64,000 nucleotides of DNA from contig CAXXDH010000003.1 in the NCBI GenBank assembly GCA_963677785.2, positions 3,162,001 to 3,226,000 on the forward strand, written 5' to 3'. The notes beneath the pieces are model-generated. The model saw only the letters and a program-made list of their open reading frames with translations. It had not been told where the DNA came from and did no database searches. Source of the stretch: G963665495 sp963677785. GTDB taxonomy: Bacteria > Desulfobacterota > Desulfovibrionia > Desulfovibrionales > Desulfovibrionaceae. The translations under genes and the position numbers were made by a program. Shown here in pieces: positions 17,875 through 25,236 of the stretch. The first letter of the stretch is position 1, and the number at the start of each line of letters is the position of its first letter.

Positions 17875-17959
17875 TTTCACAGGGCTTCGCGTTGCCGGGA
17901 AGCCCTGTGAAAGAGCGACCGTGCCGCGACAGTCGGTCACTTCGGGCACGGCTTTTTTT
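17875..17959 (+). terminator. Tandem hairpins ending the SPOR gene transcript
   Basis: First hairpin: perfect 13-bp arms TTTCACAGGGCTT (17875-17887) and AAGCCCTGTGAAA (17900-17912). Second hairpin: CCGTGCC (17919-17925) with GGCACGG (17945-17951) followed by a run of seven T (17953-17959). The T run ends just before the convergent pstB stop, so only the second is a classical terminator in the plus direction. Confidence 0.85.
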
Positions 17960-17960
17960 G

Positions 17961-18788
17961 TTAACTGAATTCACCCTTGAGATAGTCCCTGGTGAGTTGT
18001 TCCTCAGGATTTTCAAAAAGCTGCTTGGTGTGTCCCATTTCCACCAGGTGGCCCGTACGTCCGCCTTTGGAGATATCCACGGAGAAGAAGGCGGTTTCGT
18101 CCGCGACGCGCAGGGCCTGCTGCATGTTGTGGGTCACGATGACCAGGGTGTATTTTTCCTTGAGCTGGACCATCAATTCCTCGATCTGGCGGGTGGCGAT
18201 GGGGTCCAGGGCGGAGCAGGGCTCGTCCATGAGCAACACGCTCGGCTCGGTGGCAATGGCTCTGGCAATGCACAGCCGTTGCTGCTGGCCGCCGGACAGA
18301 GACAGTCCGCTGTTTTTGAGCAGGTCTTTGACCTCGTTCCAGAGGGCGGCGCCGCGCAGGGCCTTTTCCACCTTTTCCATCATGTTGCCCTTGAAGCGGT
18401 TCAGCCTCAGGCCGAAAGCCACGTTTTCAAAAATGCTCAGAGCAAAAGGGTTGGGCTGCTGGAAGACCATGCCGATGTGCCGGCGTACGACGACCGGATC
18501 GACCTTGGGATCGTACATGTCTTTGCCGTGGTACTGAACGCTTCCGTTGAAACGGAAAATGCGAATCAGGTCGTTCATGCGGTTGATGCTGCGCAGAACC
18601 GTGCTTTTCCCGCATCCCGAAGGACCGATAAAGCCGGTGATCTGCTTCCTGCGGATCGGGACATAGCTGTCCCGGACCGCCAAGAAGTCCCCGTAATGGA
18701 TAGTATCCACATTGCATTCCAGGATGATGTCGTTCTCCTGGCCCGCGGCTTGAGGAGCCGCTGCAGTCTCGGTGCTGAATTGTTCCAT
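17961..18788 (-). CDS. pstB: Phosphate ABC transporter ATP-binding protein
   Basis: ATPase of the high-affinity phosphate importer. The 275 residues carry Walker A GPSGCGKST (about residues 54-62), the Q-loop FQQPNPF, the signature LSGGQQQR, Walker B VLLMDEP and the H-loop VTHNM. All match PstB. It is the last gene of pstS-pstC-pstA-pstB on the minus strand, with 38 bases between pstA and pstB. No phoU follows; the next gene is convergent. Cytoplasmic, docked on PstA/PstC. The first 20 or so residues (TETAAAPQAAGQE) are a low-complexity extension. Confidence 0.97.
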   Translation of the reverse strand: MEQFSTETAAAPQAAGQENDIILECNVDTIHYGDFLAVRDSYVPIRRKQITGFIGPSGCGKSTVLRSINRMNDLIRIFRFNGSVQYHGKDMYDPKVDPVVVRRHIGMVFQQPNPFALSIFENVAFGLRLNRFKGNMMEKVEKALRGAALWNEVKDLLKNSGLSLSGGQQQRLCIARAIATEPSVLLMDEPCSALDPIATRQIEELMVQLKEKYTLVIVTHNMQQALRVADETAFFSVDISKGGRTGHLVEMGHTKQLFENPEEQLTRDYLKGEFS

Positions 18789-18826
18789 GGCCTTGTATCT
18801 CTCCGTTGAACGGTTGTTGTCGTGGG

Positions 18827-19714
18827 TTATTTTTTACGATTGCTTATTGCCCGGCTGACGATGTTCAGCACAAAGACGATCAGTACGAGTACGAGGGACG
18901 CGCACCAGGCAAGTTCGATCTGGTTCTCAAAGGGGCTGCCCGAGTAGTTGTAGATCAGGACCGCCAGAGAGGCCGTAGGCTGGTTTACCTGCAGCCAGTA
19001 GTCGCTGAACAGTGCTGTGAACAGTAACGGAGCGGTTTCTCCGGCCGCCCTGGCAACGGCCAGGAACACGCCGGTGATGATGCCGGGCATGGCCACGGGC
19101 AGCATCACCTTGGTCATGGCCTGGGCCGGAGTGCAGCCCATGCCGTAGGCGGCTTCTTTCATGCCTTTGGGCACCATTTTGATGGCCTCTTCGGCCGTGA
19201 GCATGACGATGGGAATCATCAGCAACGAAAGGGCGATGCCGCCCGCCCACGCGGAGTAATGCCCCATGATCAGGACCACCGCCGCATAAGCGAAAACACC
19301 GGCCAGAATCGACGGCAGGCCCGTAAGGGTTTTGGCGCAGAACCGGGCGATCTGGGAGATCTTTTTGTGCGGCCCCAGTTCAGCCAGAAAGATTGCGGAC
19401 AGAATGCCGAAGGGAACGCTGATGAGCGCGGCCAGTCCGACCATGAACATGGTGCCCAGGATGGCATTGCCGAATCCGCCCCCGGTTTCGAATGCTGTGG
19501 GAGGCAGCGTATAGAATACTTCGAATGCCAGCCTTCTTCCCCCGCGATAGAGCAGCATGATGATCACGGAAAACAGGGGAAAGCAGGCGAGCAGGGCCAT
19601 GATAACGGTGATGCTGCTCAACAGATACGATTCGAGAGCGCGTCTTTCCAAAGGATTTTTTTCATAACTGGGTTTGTGCAGCGTATTGTCTGCTTCATGG
19701 GTCAGCGTGTTCAT
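18827..19714 (-). CDS. pstA: Phosphate ABC transporter permease PstA
   Basis: Inner-membrane permease of 295 residues with six predicted membrane spans. The first is SSITVIMALLACFPLFSVIIMLLY, preceded by a cytoplasmic N-terminus. The EAA-type loop EEAIKMVPKGMKEAAYGMGCTPAQAMTKVMLPVAMPGIITG is the coupling site for PstB. FSDYWLQVNQPTASLAVLIYNYSGSPFENQ is characteristic of PstA. Its start overlaps the end of pstC by four bases (ATGA), which indicates translational coupling. Confidence 0.96.
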   Translation of the reverse strand: MNTLTHEADNTLHKPSYEKNPLERRALESYLLSSITVIMALLACFPLFSVIIMLLYRGGRRLAFEVFYTLPPTAFETGGGFGNAILGTMFMVGLAALISVPFGILSAIFLAELGPHKKISQIARFCAKTLTGLPSILAGVFAYAAVVLIMGHYSAWAGGIALSLLMIPIVMLTAEEAIKMVPKGMKEAAYGMGCTPAQAMTKVMLPVAMPGIITGVFLAVARAAGETAPLLFTALFSDYWLQVNQPTASLAVLIYNYSGSPFENQIELAWCASLVLVLIVFVLNIVSRAISNRKK

Positions 19715-20685
19715 CGTTTGCTCCCTCCCGGCTGGCTGTAGTTGATGATCATCTGGCCGATGATGTTGACGGCCAGGGTGATCAGGAGCAGGACAATGGC
19801 CGCGAACATGAGCACCTGCACTTCATCTTGTCCGGCTTCCGGAAAGTTCAGTGCCAGAAGCGCGGCCAGGGTGTCGGCGGGGGAGAACAGAGAAAGGGAG
19901 ATCTGGTTGGAGTTGCCCACCAGCATGGCCAGAGCCATGGTTTCACCCAGAGCGCGACCGAATCCGAGCACCAGGGCGCCGAAGATGCCGCCGGATGCCG
20001 TTGGCAGCATGACCCGCAGGATGGCCTCCCAGCGTGTGGTGCCCATGCCGTAGACGGCTTCTTTGGTTTTTTGCGGAATGGCGCGGAAGGCGTCCTGGGA
20101 CACTGCGGCCACTGTGGGCAGTATCATGATGGACAGCACCAGCGCGGCCGGGAAAAGGCCCGGACCGCTGAGCGGGGTTCCGAAGAACGGTATCCAGCCC
20201 AGATATTCGTTCAGAAAATCAGCCAGGGGCCTGATGATGGGGATAAGCACGAATATGCCCCACAAGCCGTAAACAACGCTGGGAATGGCCGCCAGCATTT
20301 CAATGATGTTCTTGAGAACGATTTCAATTTTATGAGGTAAAAAGTCCTGAGTCAGAAAAATCGCAATGGCTACCCCGAAGACACCGCCGATGAGCAGTGC
20401 GAACAGGGAACTGTACAGTGTGCCCCAGATTTCCGGCAGAATGCCGAAGAGTTGCTTGTTTACATCCCATTCGGTGGAGGTCAGCAGGTCCAGGCCGTAT
20501 TCCTGCATGGCCGGAATGGCTTTGCCTCCGATTTCGATCAGAATGTAGATGAGCACGATAATGGTCAGTGCGGTAAACCAGAACGCCGTGCCTCGAAAAA
20601 TTTTGTCGAACAAAACATCCCCGGAGGAAGGGGGCCTCGCATAGCTGTCCCCCCACTTCTCGGGCATTTCTTTTTGGGATTCCAT
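19711..20685 (-). CDS. pstC: Phosphate ABC transporter permease PstC
   Basis: A 324-residue inner-membrane partner of PstA. Features: a cytoplasmic N-terminus, first span FWFTALTIIVLIYILIEIG, the LTSTEWDVNKQLFGILPEIWGTLYSSLFAL region typical of PstC, GLWGIFVLIPIIRPLADFL, and the EAA loop AFRAIPQKTKEAVYGMGTTRWEAILRVMLPTASGGIFG. It is separated from pstS by a 149-base gap containing a strong hairpin, so it may be expressed at a lower level than pstS from the same transcript. Confidence 0.96.
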   Translation of the reverse strand: MESQKEMPEKWGDSYARPPSSGDVLFDKIFRGTAFWFTALTIIVLIYILIEIGGKAIPAMQEYGLDLLTSTEWDVNKQLFGILPEIWGTLYSSLFALLIGGVFGVAIAIFLTQDFLPHKIEIVLKNIIEMLAAIPSVVYGLWGIFVLIPIIRPLADFLNEYLGWIPFFGTPLSGPGLFPAALVLSIMILPTVAAVSQDAFRAIPQKTKEAVYGMGTTRWEAILRVMLPTASGGIFGALVLGFGRALGETMALAMLVGNSNQISLSLFSPADTLAALLALNFPEAGQDEVQVLMFAAIVLLLITLAVNIIGQMIINYSQPGGSKR

Positions 20686-20711
20686 AAGAATGCCTCGTGG
20701 TTAAATAAGTT

Positions 20712-20749
20712 ACTCAGTGCAAAAAACAGGTACTGTTTCTGCACTGAGT
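20712..20749 (-). promoter_or_regulatory. Intercistronic hairpin between pstS and pstC
   Basis: Outer arms ACTCAGTGC (20712-20720) and GCACTGAGT (20741-20749) plus inner arms AAACAG (20724-20729) and CTGTTT (20733-20738) form one long, nearly continuous stem. There is no T run after it, so it is more likely a processing or mRNA-stabilising structure that keeps pstS levels above the permease genes than a terminator. Confidence 0.55.
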
Positions 20750-20834
20750 CATAGATACGTCTCGCATCATGCGGACCGTTGGCATATGCCGTGGGAGCGG
20801 GAGACAGGTTCCGCTCCTAGTTGAAAACGAAACC

Positions 20835-21857
20835 CTATTTGATGTTTTGGGCTGCGGCGGACACTTTGTTTACAACAGCTTCGGGCAGGGGAATGTAACC
20901 GGCCTTGTCGGAAATGCCTTGTCCCTTGACCAGACAGTAGTCGATGAGCTTGTGAATCCATTCCAGCTTTTCCTTGTCCTGGTAGGTTTTGTAGAAAAGC
21001 ATCCAGGTGTAGGTAACCATGGGGTAGGAAGCGTCGCCGGCAGGGTCGGTAACCCAGACGATCATGTTGTCGGGAAGCGTGGCGCTGGCCAGGGCGGCCT
21101 GTCCGCCGGCCAGGCCGGGAGCAATGAATTTTCCGGCTTTGTTTTCCAGGCTGGCCATGGGCAGCTTGGCCAGTCTGGCATAACCGAATTCAATGTAACC
21201 GATGGCGCCCGGAGTTTGCATGATGGTGGCGGCTACGCCGTCGTTTTTGGGGGCTTTGATCAGATTTTTGTCCAGAGGCCAGTCAACCGTTTTGCCGAAG
21301 CCGACTTTGGTTTCAAACTCTTTGCAGATGGCGCAGAGGTGATGGGTGAAGTTGTAGCTGGTGCCGGAGCTGTCGGCACGGGCGACAACGGTGATGTCTT
21401 CGTCAGGAATGGTTACGCCGGGGTTGGCTTTGACAATGGCCGGGTCGTTCCACTTGGTGATTTTGCCGAGATATATCTGCGGGTAGACATCTCTGGGGAG
21501 CTTCAGATTTTTCACGCCTTTGAGATTGTAGGACAGAACGATTTCGCCGGCGGTCATGGGCAGCAGTTGCACGCCTTCGGATACTTTGGACATTTCTTCG
21601 GGAGACATGGCCGCATCACTGGCGCCGAAGTCGACAACATGGTTCTGGAAGTCGCGGATGCCGGCGCCGCTGCCTTTGGACTGGTAGCTGACCTGTACGC
21701 CGGAATTTTCGCGGCTGAAGGTCTTGAACCAGGTTGTATACAACGGAGCAGGAAAGCTGGCTCCGGAACCTACCAGGTTGGTTTCTGCCAGGCTGATCGC
21801 GGGAAAAGCTAGGGCAAACATCAGGACAACGCTTGCAACTTTCCAAAATGATTTCAT
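20835..21857 (-). CDS. pstS: Periplasmic phosphate-binding protein
   Basis: Phosphate-binding protein of 340 residues. It has a Sec signal peptide (FWKVASVVLMFALAFPAISLAE, cleavage after about residue 24), then the PstS start NLVGSGASFPAPLYTTWF. Further blocks are SYQSKGSGAGIRDF (phosphate-binding Ser/Gly loop), VDFGASDAAM, VVARADSSGTSYNFTHHL and GAIGYIEFGYA. It captures phosphate for PstCAB. First gene of the minus-strand pst operon. I could not find a clear Pho box upstream. Confidence 0.97.
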   Translation of the reverse strand: MKSFWKVASVVLMFALAFPAISLAETNLVGSGASFPAPLYTTWFKTFSRENSGVQVSYQSKGSGAGIRDFQNHVVDFGASDAAMSPEEMSKVSEGVQLLPMTAGEIVLSYNLKGVKNLKLPRDVYPQIYLGKITKWNDPAIVKANPGVTIPDEDITVVARADSSGTSYNFTHHLCAICKEFETKVGFGKTVDWPLDKNLIKAPKNDGVAATIMQTPGAIGYIEFGYARLAKLPMASLENKAGKFIAPGLAGGQAALASATLPDNMIVWVTDPAGDASYPMVTYTWMLFYKTYQDKEKLEWIHKLIDYCLVKGQGISDKAGYIPLPEAVVNKVSAAAQNIK

Positions 21858-22339
21858 TTTGTACCTCTAGGTTGATGTGTTGTTGCTCAGTACGGAAAAC
21901 TTTTGGTTTTTCACTCCGAGCTATAATAAAGGCCTCGCCATTGGCGGGCTGGCGGCGAATGCCGCGGGAGTGGACGCAACAATATTTCCGCCCCCCCATA
22001 CGTAAAAAAGAACGAACAAGGTATTTATAGAGGTTGGAAGTATGATCTAATTGTCGCTGCAGTTGTTTTTTGGTTACGAAGAAAAGACAAAACGGTATTA
22101 TCGGGAATTGTTATGTAAAAGATATCTTTATTAAAAGAGTCACGCGGGTTATTGAAAGACGTGAACGTGTAAGAGATAAGGGAAGAAAAAGTGGGAGGAC
22201 TGGCTGATGGCTGTCACAGTTGTTTTTGCTGTTGCGTTTTTGTGATGCCGGCCGCATTACCGTTATGGGCATTTTTGAAGGCTGACTGCTGGGAACGGGA
22301 GGGCAAAGATCTTTACTGGGATCATTTTTCCGGGCATTG
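21858..22339. other. Long intergenic region upstream of pstS
   Basis: About 480 bases, AT-rich in the middle. It should contain the minus-strand pstS promoter; an ATTATA-like -10 lies near 21921-21926 on the minus strand. A single CTGTCAC half-site (22210-22216, plus strand) resembles half a Pho box, but no second half at the right spacing was found. No gene was recognised. Confidence 0.35.
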
Positions 22340-22524
22340 TTTTAGAGCGTGTTTCTAAATCCCTTTCCGCTATGCTTGGCCAGCATATCACCATGCGGCG
22401 TTTTCAGGGAAAAGGCCCCTTAACGTAGCACCACTACGCCTGCGGATTTTTTCCCCTTCAGCCTTGCCTGGTGAAATGCTTGCTCAACCTCGCGATGAAA
22501 TTAATTCAGAAACACGCCCTAAAA
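22340..22524. mobile_element. MITE-like palindromic element, copy B
   Basis: A 185-bp segment bounded by 17-bp inverted repeats with one mismatch: TTTTAGAGCGTGTTTCT (22340-22356) and AGAAACACGCCCTAAAA (22508-22524). The whole interior is an imperfect palindrome centred on CGTAG-CACCA-CTACG, and it aligns with copy A at 15991-16180 in opposite orientation (shared core at 22432-22445). Each end contains a TA next to the GC-rich tip, as expected if TA is duplicated on insertion. No coding capacity, so mobilisation would need a transposase elsewhere. The right end stops 18 bases before the -35 of the ECF sigma promoter. Confidence 0.75.
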
Positions 22525-22539
22525 AAGTTGTTTTTTCTG

Positions 22540-22567
22540 TCAACCTTGCATCACGTACGTACGTCAT
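22540..22567 (+). promoter_or_regulatory. Putative ECF-sigma autoregulated promoter
   Basis: TCAACC (22540-22545), a 16-base spacer, then CGTCAT (22562-22567), preceded by a T-rich stretch. AAC-N16-CGTC is the general layout of many ECF-type promoters. The same hexamers at the same spacing recur at 24821-24848. It lies about 50 bases before the sigma gene start, suggesting positive autoregulation. Confidence 0.6.
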
Positions 22568-22615
22568 ACGTAGTATGGATGGAATCGAATCGAATGTGGT
22601 GCAGACTAGATCAAG

Positions 22616-23224
22616 GTGAATTATCCGGGCGCCATGCTGGAATGCAATGAGATCGGCCGACTCGCTCGGGCCGCGCAAAACGGCGACAAGGCCGCATTTG
22701 GCAAGCTGGTGGATAGGTATCATGAAAAAATTCACCGACTGGTCTTTTTCCGTACGCGCTCCTGCAGCGACGCGGAGGACATAACCCAGGAGGTCTTTTT
22801 CAAGGCGTTCCGGAGCCTGCGCAAGCTTGACGATCCGGAGAAGTTTCAGAGCTGGCTGTACGCAATCGCGGTAAACAAGGTGCGGGACCACTATCGCAGA
22901 TGCAAGTTACGGGCGCTGTTTTTTCTGTCCACCAATGAAGACGACGTCGGTGACCTTGATCTGCCGGATACGAATACGGTGGATGCGGCCGACAAGGTGG
23001 CCGGACGCCAGTTCTGGGAGTACGTCGAACAACTCAGCAAGGCGCTGACGCCCGCAGAACGGGAGGTATTCTATCTGCGATTTCTGGATCAGCTGGAACT
23101 TAAGGAAATTGCTTCTATTTTAGAAAAAAGCGAGGGCACCATCAAGACACTGGTGCACCGGGCTGTAAAAAAATTCAAGCAGGACAGAGTGCTGCGAGAA
23201 TTCTTGGAAGGACGAGTACGGTGA
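22616..23224 (+). CDS. ECF (RpoE-type) RNA polymerase sigma factor
   Basis: Sigma-70 family, extracytoplasmic-function type, 202 residues. Region 2 runs AAFGKLVDRYHEKIHRLVFFRTRSCSDAEDITQEVFFKAFRSL...FQSWLYAIAVNKVRDHYRR (-10 recognition). Region 4 runs ALTPAEREVFYLRFLDQLELKEIASILEKSEGTIKTLVHRAVKKFK (-35 recognition helix). It directs transcription of stress genes when released from its anti-sigma factor, whose gene overlaps its stop by four bases (GTGA). Start GTG 22616 or ATG 22634; the latter lacks a well-placed SD. A matching promoter lies directly upstream. Confidence 0.92.
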   Translation: MNYPGAMLECNEIGRLARAAQNGDKAAFGKLVDRYHEKIHRLVFFRTRSCSDAEDITQEVFFKAFRSLRKLDDPEKFQSWLYAIAVNKVRDHYRRCKLRALFFLSTNEDDVGDLDLPDTNTVDAADKVAGRQFWEYVEQLSKALTPAEREVFYLRFLDQLELKEIASILEKSEGTIKTLVHRAVKKFKQDRVLREFLEGRVR

Positions 23225-23715
23225 GTGCAATAGGCGCGCATATACCACAGGAACGGCTGGAGGCGTTGGCGGCCGGGCTGGAAGAACCCACCCGCTATGA
23301 ACTCGTACATTTGGCCTGCTGCGGCCAGTGCCGGGAGGAACTTGCCAGTCTCGAAGCGGGACTGGCCAAGCTGGGCAAGCTCGCCGGGGCTTATGCCCCG
23401 CCTCCGGGCCGCCCCGTATGGATTGCTTTTGAAAAAAAACCGCGTCCGCGCGTATCGATACGCAAGATGGGCTGGGTTGCGGCCGCTTGCGTGTTGTTCA
23501 TCAGCCTTTGGGTCTGGGATAGAGGCGGCAATGTGCCACCGGCTTCGGTTGGTACGTCCGGATCCATGGTCCCCGTGCTGTATACGAGTACGGCGGAAGC
23601 CAAATACGACAAACTGGCGGCACTGGAAAATTTTCTGGCGCCCCAGCACAGACTCTACGACAAGGGAAATGCGTTGTTTGAATCCAGAGAAGGCCCTGTC
23701 TTTGTGGACATATGA
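23221..23715 (+). CDS. Membrane-bound anti-sigma factor (zinc-finger type)
   Basis: A 164-residue protein coupled to the sigma gene by a GTGA overlap. The N-terminal cytoplasmic part has a compact HLACCGQCREEL motif (about residues 30-41), the H-x3-C-x2-C core of zinc-binding anti-sigma domains. One membrane span follows (WVAAACVLFISLWVW, about 82-96), then a periplasmic tail of about 65 residues. The topology fits an anti-sigma factor that sequesters its partner at the membrane. Similarity beyond the motif is weak, so the call rests mainly on position, topology and the Cys/His pattern. Confidence 0.78.
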   Translation: MSAIGAHIPQERLEALAAGLEEPTRYELVHLACCGQCREELASLEAGLAKLGKLAGAYAPPPGRPVWIAFEKKPRPRVSIRKMGWVAAACVLFISLWVWDRGGNVPPASVGTSGSMVPVLYTSTAEAKYDKLAALENFLAPQHRLYDKGNALFESREGPVFVDI

Positions 23716-23724
23716 GAGGATCAC

Positions 23725-24171
23725 ATGAAATTTGCCCGTATCACTCTGCTGGGTATTGCCCTGGTTTTTATGATAGGAGCCTCGGCCGGTACTGTTGCTT
23801 TTGCGGCTGAATCAAACTCGGACCAGGGAGCGAATCCGTTTGACAAATGGTGGAACGATGAGAAGCTGGCCAACATGCTGCAGTTGGATGCCGCGACTCT
23901 GCAAAAACTTGACGCGCTCTATCTGGAACACGGTAAAAAGATTCTGGACCGCAAGGCGGCTCTGGAAAAAAATCGTATGGATGTGTTTTCCTGTATGGAA
24001 AAAGAGCCGGTTGATGTGGACCTGGCGCGCAAGGAATACCAGGAAGTTCTCCAAGACCGGGCCGCGTATTATCTGGCCCGTTTCGACTATGTGCTGGCCG
24101 TACGCCAGGTCATCGGCAAGGAGCGCTACATGCGCCTATTTGCCTATTTCAGCAAGAAATGGGGCAAGTAG
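23725..24171 (+). CDS. Spy/CnrX-like periplasmic helical protein
   Basis: A 148-residue exported protein. It has a signal peptide (ITLLGIALVFMIGASAGTVAFA), then an all-helical domain: WWNDEKLANMLQLDAATLQKLDALYLEHGKKILDRKAALEKNRMDVFSCME... DLARKEYQEVLQDRAAYYLARFDYVLAVRQVIGKERYMRLFAYF. Size, helix pattern and LDAATLQKLDAL (like the LTxxQ repeat) resemble Spy/CpxP chaperones and the CnrX/heavy-metal-sensor family. With sigma and anti-sigma genes upstream (9-base gap) it completes a CnrH-CnrY-CnrX-like layout. Only one His is present in the mature part, so direct nickel or cobalt sensing as in CnrX is doubtful. A role as sensor or folding helper is inferred. Confidence 0.7.
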   Translation: MKFARITLLGIALVFMIGASAGTVAFAAESNSDQGANPFDKWWNDEKLANMLQLDAATLQKLDALYLEHGKKILDRKAALEKNRMDVFSCMEKEPVDVDLARKEYQEVLQDRAAYYLARFDYVLAVRQVIGKERYMRLFAYFSKKWGK

Positions 24172-24244
24172 GCAGATTGTTTGTTGCCCCACTCGCGGGG
24201 GTGGCTTTTCCTGCGTAACGGTGGAGCTGCGTTCCTGCTTGGTG

Positions 24245-24715
24245 TTACGGTCCCTGGATGAGTATAAACGGTCCTGCAGGAGAATTTTGATATAGCTTGA
24301 TGCGTACCCCGTAGCCCTCCCAACGCAACCAGTCGCTTGTTTTTTGCGGCCGGCCGTAACTGTCTTCAAAATATTTACGTACGGGCACCAGAAAATCCGG
24401 GGTGAAGGAAATGCGAAGGGCCTGGAATCCGGAATCCGTAAAGGCGTACGCTATTTGGGTGACTGGAATGTGCCCCAGTGTCGAGGCCTCGTTGGTGCGA
24501 ACCAGGACTTTTGCATCAAACGGAAAAAGCGGGGTGGAGGGGTGCAGTTGCCGGGAGGCGCCGGCCAGCTGCGTGCTGGGCGCGTGCCACCGCAGTTCGC
24601 GAAAACCCTGGGCGAATTTTCGGGGCGTGTTTTCACCGCAGGCTGCCAGTCCGAGGCTGAAGCAGCTGAGTATGACCAACAACCAGTTGGAAAAATGTTG
24701 AAAACGTATGTTCAT
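24245..24715 (-). CDS. Hypothetical lipoprotein
   Basis: A 156-residue protein with a lipoprotein signal peptide. The hydrophobic stretch WLLVILSCFSLG is followed by a lipobox LAAC (Cys at about 26) and GENTPRKFAQGFRELRW. The mature part has no domain I recognise; it is a mixed alpha/beta domain with a SYGRPQKTSDWLRWEGYGVRIKLYQN segment near the end. It faces the sigma-factor operon (convergent) and diverges from the RHH operon, sharing that 280-base intergenic region. The start ATG 24715 is chosen because it places the signal peptide correctly. Confidence 0.65.
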   Translation of the reverse strand: MNIRFQHFSNWLLVILSCFSLGLAACGENTPRKFAQGFRELRWHAPSTQLAGASRQLHPSTPLFPFDAKVLVRTNEASTLGHIPVTQIAYAFTDSGFQALRISFTPDFLVPVRKYFEDSYGRPQKTSDWLRWEGYGVRIKLYQNSPAGPFILIQGP

Positions 24716-24820
24716 GATGCAAGTCTCTGTTTCTGTGGCACCTACTAAACAAGCTTTTGCCGAGATGCAAGCGACTTTTTGAATACAATGTATCTCTGAA
24801 CAGTTTTTTTGCATTTTTTG

Positions 24821-24848
24821 TCAACCCGGCGGAACGTTCAGACGTCAT
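24821..24848 (+). promoter_or_regulatory. Second putative ECF-sigma promoter, upstream of the RHH operon
   Basis: TCAACC (24821-24826), 16-base spacer, CGTCAT (24843-24848), preceded by T-rich sequence, exactly as at 22540-22567 although the spacers are unrelated. It points at the RHH-PAP2-GT39 genes and makes them candidate targets of the ECF sigma factor encoded 2 kb upstream. Confidence 0.6.
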
Positions 24849-24861
24849 GACAGATATGACG
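24843..24861. promoter_or_regulatory. Inverted repeat overlapping the -10, candidate RHH operator
   Basis: Perfect arms CGTCAT (24843-24848) and ATGACG (24856-24861) with a seven-base spacer. The left arm is the -10 element itself, so a bound repressor would block initiation. The next real gene encodes a ribbon-helix-helix DNA-binding protein, which makes autorepression a simple hypothesis. Confidence 0.45.
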
Positions 24862-24998
24862 CAGCAAACGGCAAGACATCAGTATGGAAAGACTGCTGGC
24901 TGCGAACTGCCGCCCATGGCGGCGAGGTGTTGGAACGTCTACAACGTATGTGCCCTGTTCGAGCGAACGGGCAAAAAGCAGCCATGAGGATACGCAAC

Positions 24999-25181
24999 AT
25001 GACGACGAACAAAAAACCTAACGGTACGATCAAGCAGTTGACCTTGCGTTTGCCCGAGGATTACCACCGCAAGCTGAAAATTCTCGCCGCCTGTTCGGGG
25101 ACCAGCATGACGGATATCCTGATTGGTTGCATCGACGACAGATTGAGCAAGTGTTTGCGTTCGGAATTGAATAATATCTGA
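24999..25181 (+). CDS. Ribbon-helix-helix (Arc/CopG-like) DNA-binding protein
   Basis: A 60-residue protein with the ribbon-helix-helix pattern. A beta strand with alternating residues (IKQLTLRLPEDYHRKLKIL) contacts DNA, and two helices follow (ACSGTSMTDILIGCIDDRLSKCL). Such proteins act as dimeric repressors or as antitoxin/partition factors. No toxin gene is adjacent, so an operon autoregulator is more likely. ATG 24999 has AGGA nine bases upstream; an earlier in-frame ATG (24984) would add five residues. PAP2 and GT39 genes follow within 60 bases. Confidence 0.7.
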   Translation: MTTNKKPNGTIKQLTLRLPEDYHRKLKILAACSGTSMTDILIGCIDDRLSKCLRSELNNI

Positions 25182-25236
25182 CCGTCCGACGCGGTGCTTT
25201 GGAGGGGAGTTCAAAGCGCCGCGTGGTCATCCCTTC

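Noticed and set aside
21858..22339. Pho box upstream of pstS
   Set aside because: Only one half-site (CTGTCAC) was seen, in the wrong arrangement, so PhoB control cannot be claimed from sequence.
24848..24987. 46-codon frame between the ECF promoter and the RHH gene
   Set aside because: Starts inside the operator-like repeat without an SD; it overlaps an early RHH ATG, but the composition is not convincing.
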